64,000 nucleotides of DNA from Corynebacterium qintianiae (GTDB taxonomy: Bacteria; Actinomycetota; Actinomycetes; Mycobacteriales; Mycobacteriaceae), in assembly GCF_011038645.2 (NCBI RefSeq), contig NZ_CP064955.1:1550001-1614000 (forward strand). Direction: 5' to 3'. Made by a program: the position numbers and the translations under genes. This document shows, in pieces, positions 26,570 through 35,367 of this stretch (positions within the stretch are counted from its first letter, which is position 1; each line of letters begins with the position of its first letter). The notes under the pieces are model-generated. The model worked only from the letters and a program-made list of their open reading frames with translations, was not told the origin of the DNA and made no database searches.

Positions 26570-27949
26570 TTACTTCTCGTCGGCGACGTAGAAGCGCTGG
26601 CGATTGACGAATTCGTCGATGCCCAGCGGGCCCAGCTCGCGGCCGATGCCCGAGTTCTTCACGCCGCCGAAGGGCAATTCCGCGCCGCGGGCCTGCGGGA
26701 TGTTGACGTGGATCATGCCGGTGACGATGCGATTGGCCACCTTCTTGGCGCGCTCCTCGTCGGTCGAGAACACGGCGCCGCCGAGGCCGTAGTTCGAGTC
26801 GTTGGCCACCTCGATCGCCTCTTCTTCGGAGGAGACTTTGTAAATCTCGGCGACGGGTCCGAAAAACTCCTCGTAGTAGGAGTCGGAGCCGACGGGGATG
26901 CCGGTGATCACGGCCGGGGTGAAGTAGGCGCCGTCACCGGTGAGCTCGCCGCCGGTGTGCAGGGTCGCGCCGGCGTCGACGGCCAGCTTGACCTGCTGCG
27001 CGAGCAGCTCGGCGGCGTCGCGGGAGGACAGCGGGTAGTACTGCCCCTTGCCCGGGTTCATCGGGTCGCCCTCGGTGAAGGACTCCGCAATGCGGACCAT
27101 CTCGGCGACGAACTCGTCGTAAATGTCCTCCATGACGATGATGCGCTTGTTCGCGGTGCAGGCCTGGCCGGTGTTGCCGATGCGCTTCTTCCACGCGGTC
27201 TTCGCGGACTCCGCGACGTCGTCGGTGTCGAGGATGATGTAGGGGTCGGTGCCGCCGAGCTCGAGCAGGGCCTTCTTCAGGTTCTGACCCGCGGTGGCGG
27301 CGATGGAGCGGCCGGCACGCTCGGAGCCGGTGAGCGAGACTCCCTGCACGCGCTTGTCACCCAGCAGCGACGCGATCTGGTCGTGGGTGGCGTAGATGTT
27401 GGTGAAGATGCCCTCCGGCGCGCCTGCCTCGGCGAGGATGTCCTGGATCTTCTGCGAGGAGCGCGGGCAGATCTCGGCGTGCTTGAGCAGCACCGTGTTG
27501 CCAGCCATGAGCGTCGGCGCTGCAAAGCGCGCAACCTGGTAGTACGGGAAATTCCAGGGCATGACGCCGACGATCACGCCAAGCGGCACCTTGCGCATGA
27601 CGGCGCTGCCGCCCTCGGTCTCCAGCGGCTCGTCGGCCATGAGCTCGGCGCCCTTGTCGGCGTAGTAGTTGAAAATCTCGACGATGTCGTCGACCTCGGC
27701 GTCGCCCTCGTTGAGCGCCTTGCCCATCTCTTCTGCGATGATTTTCGCCAGTTCGTCGCGCTGGGCGTCGAAAAGCGATGCGGCCTTGTGCAGGACCTGC
27801 GCGCGCTCCTCGAAGGAGGTGTCGCGCCAGGTTGTGTACGCTTCATCGGCCTTGGCGAGCGCGGTTTCCAGCTCGTCGTCCGTGATGAAGTCGAAGGTTT
27901 CGACGATTTCGTTGGTTGTAGGGTTTTGAACTCGGTACGGATTAGCCAT
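26570..27949 (-). CDS. NAD(P)-dependent aldehyde dehydrogenase (succinate-semialdehyde type)
   Basis: 459 residues from ATG 27949 (MANPYRVQNPTTNEIVETFDF); upstream frame is out of family. Catalytic Cys in NTGQACTANKRIIV, general base Glu in KKALLELGGTDPYII, NAD site in VSLTGSERAGRSIA. The ANPYRVxNPxT start and NTGQACTANKR motif are like the GabD2/SSADH group, which oxidises succinate semialdehyde to succinate. Other short-chain aldehydes are possible. The 100-aa gene upstream may be cotranscribed (19-bp gap). Confidence 0.92.
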   Translation of the reverse strand: MANPYRVQNPTTNEIVETFDFITDDELETALAKADEAYTTWRDTSFEERAQVLHKAASLFDAQRDELAKIIAEEMGKALNEGDAEVDDIVEIFNYYADKGAELMADEPLETEGGSAVMRKVPLGVIVGVMPWNFPYYQVARFAAPTLMAGNTVLLKHAEICPRSSQKIQDILAEAGAPEGIFTNIYATHDQIASLLGDKRVQGVSLTGSERAGRSIAATAGQNLKKALLELGGTDPYIILDTDDVAESAKTAWKKRIGNTGQACTANKRIIVMEDIYDEFVAEMVRIAESFTEGDPMNPGKGQYYPLSSRDAAELLAQQVKLAVDAGATLHTGGELTGDGAYFTPAVITGIPVGSDSYYEEFFGPVAEIYKVSSEEEAIEVANDSNYGLGGAVFSTDEERAKKVANRIVTGMIHVNIPQARGAELPFGGVKNSGIGRELGPLGIDEFVNRQRFYVADEK

Positions 27950-27968
27950 GGCACCCATGGTAGGGAAC

Positions 27969-28271
27969 TTATGCGACGCGGGTTGTGAGCTGCGCGTCAA
28001 AGCCCGCCCGTTCGGACAGCTCAGCCAGATTTTTGCGGAATCGCGCGAGGTCCGCTGCGGGTGCGTACACCAGCTCGCGGCAGCCGATCGTGCCGTCGGC
28101 GTTGCGGTGCCAGCGGGTGAACCAGTTGGTGTCCCAGACGTCGAAAAGTGAAAAGTCCAGCTGGTCCTGGGGCAGCTCGAGCAAGAGCTTTTCGACGTCC
28201 CCCCGCAGGCGAGCGGGCATGCCATCGATCGCGATGACGGCGGACGTGGTGGCGGCGAGTGTCGTGGTCAT
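27969..28271 (-). CDS. Hypothetical protein, 100 aa
   Basis: Starts with ATG 28271 after GAGGAGCCCC. Contains LLLELPQDQLDFSLFDVWDTNWFTRWHRNADGTIGCRELVYAP in register, a compact Trp/Asp-rich central region, with no membrane segment. No domain recognised; the pattern is like small cytoplasmic actinobacterial proteins. It is upstream of the aldehyde dehydrogenase on the same strand. Confidence 0.6.
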   Translation of the reverse strand: MTTTLAATTSAVIAIDGMPARLRGDVEKLLLELPQDQLDFSLFDVWDTNWFTRWHRNADGTIGCRELVYAPAADLARFRKNLAELSERAGFDAQLTTRVA

Positions 28272-28461
28272 GGGGCTCCTCAGCTTTGGTGACGGCGCCG
28301 CGCGAAGCCGCCCGTGACTAGCGGGCAGCTGCGCGGCGAGACGAGGTTCGTCTTCCCCAACGGCCTCTGTTTTCTCCTGACCGATATTGCGTCACACGAA
28401 CACCACGGGCAACCCTCAATAAGCGCTTGACACCCCTGTTTATTGAAGCTGACGTTTAGGT

Positions 28462-29370
28462 TTAAAACGCCCGCACCATGACGACGCCAAAGAAGATCAA
28501 CACGAGTCCGGCAACCCGCACCACGCTCATGCGCAGGCGCTTCGCCCCGAACCACCCCATGGATTCCATGAGCTGGCCGCCCGCGATCGTCCCAGCGTTT
28601 ATCGCAATGACAGTCGTGGCGGTGCCCAGAACGGGCGCGAGTGTGGCCCCGCCGATGACAAAAATCGCGCCGACGACGCCCCCGAGCCACATCCACCAGG
28701 GACCCGGCGCGGGCGCGGTGGCGAGCTGCCGCGGTGAGGTGGCGAGCGCGATCGCGAGAAGCAGCAATGCACCCACCGCAAGGTTGATCTCGGCCGCGTG
28801 CATGGAGGATCCCGCGCTTCCACCCAAGTAACCGTTGACGGTGGTTTGAGTTGCCGAGGCCATGCCAATGCCGACGCCGACCAAGCGCCACAGCCAGGGC
28901 CCACTCCCCTGCCGGTCACCCTGCCTGCCGAGGCGGAGAACGAGCGCGATGCCTGCCAGCACGACCACTGCACCGAGGATCCGGCCGATTCCGACGTCCA
29001 TGTGGGGCGCGCGGAACAAACCGAACTGATCGATAAGCAGGCCCATGACGACTTGCCCGAGGATCGGCAGCACAACCGTCTGCACCGCGCCGATGCGGGG
29101 GAACAGAAGTATGTTGCCCATGACGAATGAGACACCCATCGCACCACCCGTCCACACCCACCAGGGCTCGCGCCCGACCGCGGCGAAGTCCGGCAGCGGC
29201 GCGCCGGTGATCACGGTTGTCGCGAGCGCAGACACCGCGAGGGCGACGGTGAACGACACCAGCGCGGACACGACTGGGAACCCGCCGACGCTGAGGCGCA
29301 GTCTGGAGTTGGCCGCAGTCTGGACTGGGACGATGGAGCCAATGGCGAGTGCGCTGAGGACGGGGAGCAT
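28462..29370 (-). CDS. DMT-superfamily transporter (DUF606/YdcZ type)
   Basis: 302 residues with two homologous halves of about five helices each: the first begins LPVLSALAIGSIVPVQTAANSRL and the second WLWRLVGVGIGMASATQTTVNGYLG. The phrase PxQTAxNSxL and its repeat TQTTVNGYLG are typical of the fused YdcZ-type (DUF606) family. Its substrate is unknown. It has its own promoter region (nearly 170 bp to the TRIC gene upstream, with repeat A copy 4). Confidence 0.85.
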   Translation of the reverse strand: MLPVLSALAIGSIVPVQTAANSRLRLSVGGFPVVSALVSFTVALAVSALATTVITGAPLPDFAAVGREPWWVWTGGAMGVSFVMGNILLFPRIGAVQTVVLPILGQVVMGLLIDQFGLFRAPHMDVGIGRILGAVVVLAGIALVLRLGRQGDRQGSGPWLWRLVGVGIGMASATQTTVNGYLGGSAGSSMHAAEINLAVGALLLLAIALATSPRQLATAPAPGPWWMWLGGVVGAIFVIGGATLAPVLGTATTVIAINAGTIAGGQLMESMGWFGAKRLRMSVVRVAGLVLIFFGVVMVRAF

Positions 29371-29422
29371 GAGCGTTGAGGTTACTCCGGGTCTCGCAGT
29401 CCTGAGAGTTCGCGACCGCTCA

Positions 29423-29479
29423 GAAGACCTCAGCGCAAAACCGACGCCACAACAGCCTCAAAATCGCGCTGACGTCTTC
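29423..29479. repeat. 57-bp palindromic repeat A, copy 4
   Basis: GAAGACCTCAGCGC (29423-29436) and GCGCTGACGTCTTC (29466-29479). In reverse complement it has the same arm mismatch as copies 2 and 3, and its loop (TTTTGAGGCTGTTGTGGCGT) resembles copy 3. It lies upstream of the DMT gene and downstream of a TRIC gene, solitary and in inverted orientation relative to copies 2-3. Confidence 0.88.
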
Positions 29480-29540
29480 TGCCCCGCCTCAAAAACTAGC
29501 TACCCTAAGCAAGGGTGGTGTTACCGGAACTTTCAAACGC

Positions 29541-30353
29541 CTAGGCGGCCGCACTGTCAGCGTTTGCTCCCTCGCGGGCTTTGTCCAGGTAGAGCGCCCT
29601 CAGTACCGTGACAAACTCGGCGTCGGACGAGTTCGTGATCGCGTCGGCGAGAGCATCGTCATCGAGATCGGCACCGCGGCGTTCGGCGAATTCGTTGCGC
29701 ATCGCGTCGATCTCGCGGGACTCCACCTTCTTCGACGGCACGAACGCCCCCAGCCAGTACACCACCATGGCCAGAACCGAGCCGGCGACCGCGGCGGCAA
29801 CCATGCCCACCGCGTCGCGGCCCGCGTGGTGGAATCCGAGCATGACAGCGGAAGCGAGGACCGCCGGGAACACGTACATCTTCTGCGACGTGAACAAGCT
29901 CGGGATCTTGCCCAGGATGACGTCGCGCGCGAACGAACCGCCCGTCGCCGTGACCACGCCAATGACGATGCACGAGATCCAGGGGAGGTCGTTGCTCACC
30001 GCCCGAGTCACACCAACGACCGCCCACACGCCGATGGTGACCACGTCCATGTAGAAGCGGAAGGTGGCCCATTTCTGCGCCTTGAAGTCCACGACGTAGG
30101 CAACCAGTGCCCCGGCCGTGGCCGCGGCCATGTATCCGGGGCTTTGCAGGGCGGCCGCGGGGCCGTCGCTAAGCATCGCGTCGCGGATGAAGCTGCCCGC
30201 GAGAGCCGACACGAGGGCGATGACGTAAAAGCCGACGATGTCCAAGTTCATTCGCTTAGCGACGGTCCCCCCAACCAACGCGGCGAGAAAAACGCCCGTG
30301 TACTCGAGTACGAAGTACAGGGTTTCAACATGGGCGGGAATCTGCGGAGTCAT
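29541..30353 (-). CDS. TRIC-family cation channel-like protein (copy 1)
   Basis: About 270 residues from ATG 30353 (MTPQIPAHVETLYFVLEYTG); ATG 30365 is four codons earlier. Seven hydrophobic helices with two repeats of the UPF0126/TRIC glycine pattern: FLAALVGGTVAKRMNLDIVGF ... GSFIRDAM and CIVIGVVTATGGSFARDVILGK. Trimeric intracellular cation channels conduct K+ or Na+. A charged tail of about 70 residues ends the protein. Two copies of the GCTTAGCGACG word lie in this gene (30164-30174, 30254-30264). A paralogue is at 33725. Confidence 0.9.
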   Translation of the reverse strand: MTPQIPAHVETLYFVLEYTGVFLAALVGGTVAKRMNLDIVGFYVIALVSALAGSFIRDAMLSDGPAAALQSPGYMAAATAGALVAYVVDFKAQKWATFRFYMDVVTIGVWAVVGVTRAVSNDLPWISCIVIGVVTATGGSFARDVILGKIPSLFTSQKMYVFPAVLASAVMLGFHHAGRDAVGMVAAAVAGSVLAMVVYWLGAFVPSKKVESREIDAMRNEFAERRGADLDDDALADAITNSSDAEFVTVLRALYLDKAREGANADSAAA

Positions 30354-30390
30354 GCCGCCCACCATAAATGCGTTTAGTGTTATAAGCCCA

Positions 30391-32064
30391 CTACCGCGGG
30401 CCGCGCACGTTGCTGCCGATAACGTCCGGGAGCACCGCGGGCGCCTCACCCAGGAGCGCTCGGAGATTACCCTGCCTCTCGACCGCGCTGGTGACCGCGC
30501 GGACCTTTCGATTGCGTGCACCACCACCCTGGTTGCCCGCGGCGCCGGTGCCCATCGGCCCGCCCATCGCGACGGCGCGGCCAGCGTTTTGCGCCCCGGC
30601 ACCGGTTCCGGCCGCACCCGTCGCCGACGCGGGAACCACCGGCGCCGCACCCGTACCGATCGCCCCACCGGGCGCGCCGACCAAACCTCGGCCGAACCCA
30701 CCCATCGCCCCGGCGGTGCCGGTGCCGGCGGCAGCACCCAGTGCGGACCCCAGCGCGGAACCCACCTCGGATTTGCGCTCGTTCCGGCGCGCCCCGGCAC
30801 GGTGCGCGCCGCCGCCAGTCCCGAACGCTCCCGGCGCGAAACCCGCCGCCGTCGAAGCGGGGCTCACACCCTGCCCGTACGCGCCTGCGCCCATACCGCT
30901 TGTACCCAGCGATCCTGCGCCCAGCGAGCCTGGCCCGGATACCATCGGCGCGGACGGCAGCGTGGCCAGCGACGCGGCCTCTGTCGGTGTTGCCGCGGCG
31001 CTGATCGCGTCCATCACCTGCGGCGAGGCGTTGCCGAACTGCTCCACCACCTGCGCGGGCGTTTCCGCGTAAGCAATCTCTTCAAACCCGTTCGCCGACA
31101 GCGCCTCCTGCACGATCCGGGGAAGCGGGCTCCTGCTAAACGACGGTGTCGGCGGCGCTTCTACCCCCTCCGGCTGGTACGCCGTACCGGGCATCGCGTC
31201 CAGCGGAGGAAGCAGCTGGTTGAACGCCGGAACGGTGGGGATGAGCCCCGCGTTGAGGCGCGGCGTGAAGGCCGTCATGTACGCCTGCTCCAGAATTGGC
31301 TTCCCCTGCGGGGGCGCCGCGAGCCACGTCGAATACGCCGCGGCCGTCGCGATCTTCTCAGCACCCGCAACCGTGGCTAGGTTTCCGGTGTGCACACCCA
31401 TCGCGGTCGCGTGCGCCGCATACTGGCCGCCCGCCCACTGGATGCGGTTGACCCGCTCGATGGCCTCGCGCACCCAGTCCGTTTCGGCCGATCCGCTTAG
31501 CGACGCCACCACGCCATGAAGCTCCGACACAATCCCCGTAATCTTCGCGGCCGTCGACTGCCACGCCGCCGCCTCGGAGGCCGCGCGCGTGGGGTCGGTG
31601 GCGTAGAACTGTCCGTTCAGGATCTGCAAACTTGGAACATATCCCGCCACCGGCTGGCCGAACATAAACGGGTTCGTGGTCGGGTTCTCCGCCTGTGCCA
31701 TCCTCAGGTCCAGTTCCAGGTTCGCGGCATCGCTCCCGAACTGGTTGTCGAGCCCGATCCGCCCGACGAACCGCGAGATCGCCCCGTCCGCACCGACGAC
31801 GTTGTCGAGGTTGGCTTGGAGGATGGTTGCGGCGTCGAGGAGGTGCGCTGCGAATGCCTGGGTTGATTCAGGTTGGTTAACGGTGGAAATTTTCCCATGC
31901 GAGATGCCAGATTGACTCAATCCTGTCACCGCGGAGAATCCCGCAAGACTCATTCGCGCCGAAGCAGCTACTACGTCTTGAATACGCGTCGCGGTATCCC
32001 GTAATTGTGTGACGGCATTCTCAACAGAATTGGTGTCTAGATTCAGAATCAATGTTTCCCCCAC
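30391..32064 (-). CDS. PPE-like ESX-substrate-type protein with Gly/Ala-rich tail
   Basis: 557 residues from GTG 32064. The first ~320 residues are helical and Ala-rich. The segment AYSTWLAAPPQ...EQAYMTAF followed by LIPTVPAFNQLLPP resembles the end of the mycobacterial PPE domain (YVAWL...A.AYEAAFAATVPP). No N-terminal PPE tripeptide is seen. The C-terminal ~200 residues are low-complexity Gly/Ala/Pro/Asn (GAGSLGTSGMGAGAYGQG), like PE_PGRS or EspB tails. A signal peptide is absent, in keeping with type VII secretion. Assignment by resemblance only. Next gene upstream is a DUF3558 lipoprotein, 125 bp away. Confidence 0.6.
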   Translation of the reverse strand: MGETLILNLDTNSVENAVTQLRDTATRIQDVVAASARMSLAGFSAVTGLSQSGISHGKISTVNQPESTQAFAAHLLDAATILQANLDNVVGADGAISRFVGRIGLDNQFGSDAANLELDLRMAQAENPTTNPFMFGQPVAGYVPSLQILNGQFYATDPTRAASEAAAWQSTAAKITGIVSELHGVVASLSGSAETDWVREAIERVNRIQWAGGQYAAHATAMGVHTGNLATVAGAEKIATAAAYSTWLAAPPQGKPILEQAYMTAFTPRLNAGLIPTVPAFNQLLPPLDAMPGTAYQPEGVEAPPTPSFSRSPLPRIVQEALSANGFEEIAYAETPAQVVEQFGNASPQVMDAISAAATPTEAASLATLPSAPMVSGPGSLGAGSLGTSGMGAGAYGQGVSPASTAAGFAPGAFGTGGGAHRAGARRNERKSEVGSALGSALGAAAGTGTAGAMGGFGRGLVGAPGGAIGTGAAPVVPASATGAAGTGAGAQNAGRAVAMGGPMGTGAAGNQGGGARNRKVRAVTSAVERQGNLRALLGEAPAVLPDVIGSNVRGPR

Positions 32065-32189
32065 TGTAGTTTAACCTCGTAGACCCCTGATCCCTTTCGG
32101 CCCCCTCAGGAGATTCCCTCACGACACTAGTGGCGCTCTGAGGAGAGAGGTGGCGATCTACGCACATTAAAGTGACACTAGGGTTTCTG

Positions 32190-32822
32190 CTAGAGGGCGA
32201 ATAGTGAAATGATCACATTCGCGGCGGTAGGGCACAATTCCGAAACGGCGTCCGTGGAACGCACGGTGGACACGCTTGCGGAGACAGTCCCGCGTCGCGT
32301 TTCGACAGCCACATCGCACATCGAAATTGAATCAACCGGAGATCCGAAAGCGAAAGCTTGCGGTAATTCGCTCACCTCAAAATCGAACACCGGCGACCCA
32401 CTCTCGATTGCGTTTTTATCTAACGCGTTAGCTACCAGCAGGATCGAGAAATTAGTAGCGCCTGCATCTAGTGAACAGCTATTGATTGATGAATCGATCT
32501 GGTGGCCCGGTTGCTCTTGACGTTTCACCAACCCCGCCGCCGCGAACTCCGCATCCGAGATCTCTGTGCACGGGTCGAACAGATTGTCCTTCACATCTTC
32601 CGGGTCGAACGGCCCCAAGACCAGGTCACCGCTGTCGAAATGGAAGGCCGCGGGTTCCGCCGCGGCCGGCTGCGCGGGGCCCTCCGCAGCAGAGCCCGCG
32701 TCATCAGACTCCCCGACATCAGGCGCCGGTGGGCCCTCCAAAACCCCGCACCCGGAAAGCACAAACGCTGCGCCAACCACAACACCCCAGAACTGAAAAC
32801 GCGCCACCCCGAAACCCCCCAA
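32190..32822 (-). CDS. DUF3558-type lipoprotein
   Basis: 210 residues. An N-terminal hydrophobic stretch ends in the lipobox VLSGCG, with an acidic Pro/Ala linker after it. The domain includes NLFDPCTEISDAEFAAAGLV, the DPCxxIxxxxxxxAGL signature of DUF3558, and a second Cys pair (INSCSLD, SMCDV). It should be anchored on the outer face of the membrane. The start may be ATG 32822 or GTG five codons on. It sits upstream of the PPE-like gene on the same strand. Confidence 0.8.
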   Translation of the reverse strand: MGGFGVARFQFWGVVVGAAFVLSGCGVLEGPPAPDVGESDDAGSAAEGPAQPAAAEPAAFHFDSGDLVLGPFDPEDVKDNLFDPCTEISDAEFAAAGLVKRQEQPGHQIDSSINSCSLDAGATNFSILLVANALDKNAIESGSPVFDFEVSELPQAFAFGSPVDSISMCDVAVETRRGTVSASVSTVRSTDAVSELCPTAANVIISLFAL

Positions 32823-32895
32823 AGTCGCAAAGCAAACTAGGCACCCCGATCATGCCCGCGCGACGCACAACCGGCAACCGCAAAACCGGCAACCG

Positions 32896-33714
32896 CTACA
32901 GCTCCGCAAACACCGCCGCGTTCGTCTCCTGCCACAGCGGCTTCGCCCAGTCGCCGAAATCGCGGTCGGTCAGCACCACCATCGCGGTCCCCGCAGCGGG
33001 CGACGACGACCACGCCGGCACCACCCACAGGTACGTTCCCGACATCCCGAAATGCCCGACGGTATCGGCAGGCATATTCTCACCGGTCCAATGCGGCGCT
33101 TTCTCCCCCTTGATCTCAAATCCGAGGCCCCACGGGCACGGTTTCTGCATGCCATAACCAGGAACGACACCGCGTAGGTCTCCGAATTGGTTGGCAAAGG
33201 CGTCGCTAAGCGTCTCTTCGCTCAACAGCGATGGCGACGCGAGCTCGCGGGCGAACGCGCGCATATCGCTTAGCGACGCCCTCCCCTCGTGACCGGCCGA
33301 GCCATATATTTCGGCCGTCGACATGCCGAGCGGTTCAAACACGCCCAGGCGCGCGTACTCGCCCAGGCTCATCCCGGAGCACTCCGTGAGGAAGTCGTCC
33401 AGAATCTCGAAACCCGCCGAGGAATAGATGCGCCGCTCCCCCACTGGTTTCTGCGGCTCGCGCGAATCCAGCCCCACTCCAGAGGCGTGCGACAGCAGAT
33501 GGCGTACGGTCGACCCGGTGGGCCCGCAGGCGTCGTCAAGCGAGAACGCCCCCTCCTCCACCGCCATGAGAAAGCTGTACGCGGCGAGAAGTTTGGTCAC
33601 ACTCTTGAGCTCGTAGACGCGGTCCTCGTCGCCGTACGATGCCTCGGTGGAACCAATCACCGCGGCGGAAACGTTGTCTACCTGCCACTGCCCCAGGTGT
33701 GTTGAGAGGTCCAT
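32896..33714 (-). CDS. Serine hydrolase of the beta-lactamase/class C-like family
   Basis: 272 residues. The SxxK nucleophile motif is KSVTKLL (about residue 38), the second motif is YSSAGF (the usual YxN is changed to YSS), and GHFGMSGTYLWV near the end is the HxG/KTG-like third motif. No signal peptide, so it probably acts in the cytoplasm, like several esterase or DD-peptidase-like members. The YSS replacement leaves its activity uncertain. Two GCTTAGCGACG words occur 67 bp apart (33201-33211, 33268-33278). Confidence 0.85.
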   Translation of the reverse strand: MDLSTHLGQWQVDNVSAAVIGSTEASYGDEDRVYELKSVTKLLAAYSFLMAVEEGAFSLDDACGPTGSTVRHLLSHASGVGLDSREPQKPVGERRIYSSAGFEILDDFLTECSGMSLGEYARLGVFEPLGMSTAEIYGSAGHEGRASLSDMRAFARELASPSLLSEETLSDAFANQFGDLRGVVPGYGMQKPCPWGLGFEIKGEKAPHWTGENMPADTVGHFGMSGTYLWVVPAWSSSPAAGTAMVVLTDRDFGDWAKPLWQETNAAVFAEL

Positions 33715-33724
33715 GCGCCCGATG

Positions 33725-34687
33725 TTACTTGCGCCTGAGCCACCCCGAGTCGGAGTCCTTGTCCGTGCTCACGTACGCGCGGTAGAGCGCGTCGATGAAC
33801 TCGTCGCGGGAGGGATCCTGGCTCAGCTTGTCCTGCACCGACTCGCGCGTGGGCGACTCCCGCAGATCACCGGTGTCCGCGCCCTCGATCGAGGCGAGTT
33901 CCTGGTTCTCCTCCTCGTCGATTTCCTCCATTTTCTCGTGGCGCCAGTTGCGCACCTCCGTAGGCTCGGCCTTGCGCGCGGCTTTGCGAAGCTGCTTCTC
34001 GACGCCACTAAACGACTGCCTCAGGTTCCACGCCAGGTCATTGACCGGGGCGAAGTCCTGCTTAGCCGGCACGTACCAACCCTTCCAGTACACGAGCATG
34101 GCCAGCAGGAACGCGACGACCGGCGAGGCGATCATGCCCCACGCGTCGTGCCCGGAGTGATAGAGCACGACGTTGAGGGTGCCCGCCACCACCGCGGGAA
34201 TCACCGTCATCTGCTGGTTCTTCAGCACCGCCGGCACCTGCCCGCACATCATGTCGCGCAGGATGCTCCCGCCGGTCGCGGTGACCACGCCCATGAGGAC
34301 GCAGCCCAGAGGCGAGACGCCGTGCAGCAGCGCCTTAGTGGAACCCGTCACCGCCCACACGCCCAGCACGGCCATGTCGGCGTGGTACTGGATGATCGTC
34401 CAGAAGAACCCGCGCAGCCGGGTCAGGTACGCCACCGCGGCGCCGGCCATGGCCGTCCACACGTACTCGGGGTTGTCCAGCGCCGCGATAAGCCCGGAAT
34501 CGATCAGGGTGTCGCGCATCGCGCCACCCGCCAGAGACGAAACGATGGCCAGGAGGATAAAGCCGATGATGTCGAACTTCATCTTCCTGGCCACGGTGCC
34601 GCCGACGAGCGACGCGAGGAACACGCCGATCAGCTCAAGCACGCGGTAGACGACCTGCAGCATCGGTTCTAATTCGGTGGCATTCAC
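33725..34687 (-). CDS. TRIC-family cation channel-like protein (copy 2)
   Basis: 320 residues from GTG 34687. Same seven-helix TRIC pattern as 29541-30353: FLASLVGGTVARKMKFDIIGF, GAMRDTL, GVVTATGGSILRDMMCG and YHSGHDAWGMI. It is longer by a charged C-terminal domain of about 100 residues (KKAARKAEPTEVRNWRHEKMEEIDEEENQE). Ten bp upstream of the serine hydrolase gene on the same strand, so probably cotranscribed. Presence of two paralogues within 5 kb suggests local duplication and divergence. Confidence 0.92.
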   Translation of the reverse strand: MNATELEPMLQVVYRVLELIGVFLASLVGGTVARKMKFDIIGFILLAIVSSLAGGAMRDTLIDSGLIAALDNPEYVWTAMAGAAVAYLTRLRGFFWTIIQYHADMAVLGVWAVTGSTKALLHGVSPLGCVLMGVVTATGGSILRDMMCGQVPAVLKNQQMTVIPAVVAGTLNVVLYHSGHDAWGMIASPVVAFLLAMLVYWKGWYVPAKQDFAPVNDLAWNLRQSFSGVEKQLRKAARKAEPTEVRNWRHEKMEEIDEEENQELASIEGADTGDLRESPTRESVQDKLSQDPSRDEFIDALYRAYVSTDKDSDSGWLRRK

Positions 34688-34716
34688 ACCGCGGATTTTA
34701 ACCCGGTGGCGGCTTT

Positions 34717-35367
34717 CTACACCCAGCGCACCTCGACGCGGTAACCCGCCATGTTGGTGCCGTCGATGAGCACCTCTGCGTGGCTGCGCAGGAGTTCCTC
34801 CGTCCGGGTCTGGGCGCGCTCCAGCAACCCGCTATTCACGGCCTTGTCAACGGCGACTTTCTCCTGTTCCTCGAGGAACTCAGTTACATCCTCCACCTTG
34901 ACCTGGTTGAGCGGATTCAGCGACTGGTCGTAAACAACGATGGTGGAAGGATCAATGGTGTTCTCCGTGACCTCCACGCGCGGCACGCCGACGGTCACGG
35001 ACTGCGCCGCATCGTCCACATCCACCTTCACCTGCTCGGCGTCGCGCAGGCCCGCCTTCACCGAACCGTCGTACTGGACGAGGAAGTTGCGCCCGGTGAA
35101 CGGCACGGTGCGTCCGACCACTTTGAACCCCTCTTGGTCGAAGGTGCCGACGTTGGAGTAGACGTACTCCTCCACCGAGAGCTCCGCTATCTGCTGGAAC
35201 GACGCTCCAATCTCGCGCTGCGTGATCTTTTCGCCACCAAGCCCGAACAGCGCGGGCCGCAGCAGCGCCAGGGCAAGCGCCGCGATCGCCAGCAGCGCGA
35301 TGATGCCCAGCACCACGCTCGCGCACCCTCCGCGCCGCCTGCTTCCAGTTTCCTGCACCGTGCTCAT
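34717..35367 (-). CDS. DUF4230 membrane-anchored protein
   Basis: 216 residues from ATG 35367 with GAGGAGA 6 nt before. A basic stretch (SRRRGG) then one TM helix (VVLGIIALLAIAALALALL). The outside part contains the DUF4230 pattern: ITQREIGASFQQIAELSVEEYVY, FLVQYDGSVKAGLRDAEQVKV and TVGVPRVEVTENTIDPSTI. Function unknown; such proteins are thought to be surface-exposed. It ends 29 bp before the TRIC copy 2 start, a probable operon. Confidence 0.85.
   Translation of the reverse strand: MSTVQETGSRRRGGCASVVLGIIALLAIAALALALLRPALFGLGGEKITQREIGASFQQIAELSVEEYVYSNVGTFDQEGFKVVGRTVPFTGRNFLVQYDGSVKAGLRDAEQVKVDVDDAAQSVTVGVPRVEVTENTIDPSTIVVYDQSLNPLNQVKVEDVTEFLEEQEKVAVDKAVNSGLLERAQTRTEELLRSHAEVLIDGTNMAGYRVEVRWV

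Noticed and set aside
28330..28461. Riboswitch-like leader in the gap before the 100-aa gene
   Set aside because: Only short inverted words (CAATAA/TTATTG) are visible and no known riboswitch core could be matched.
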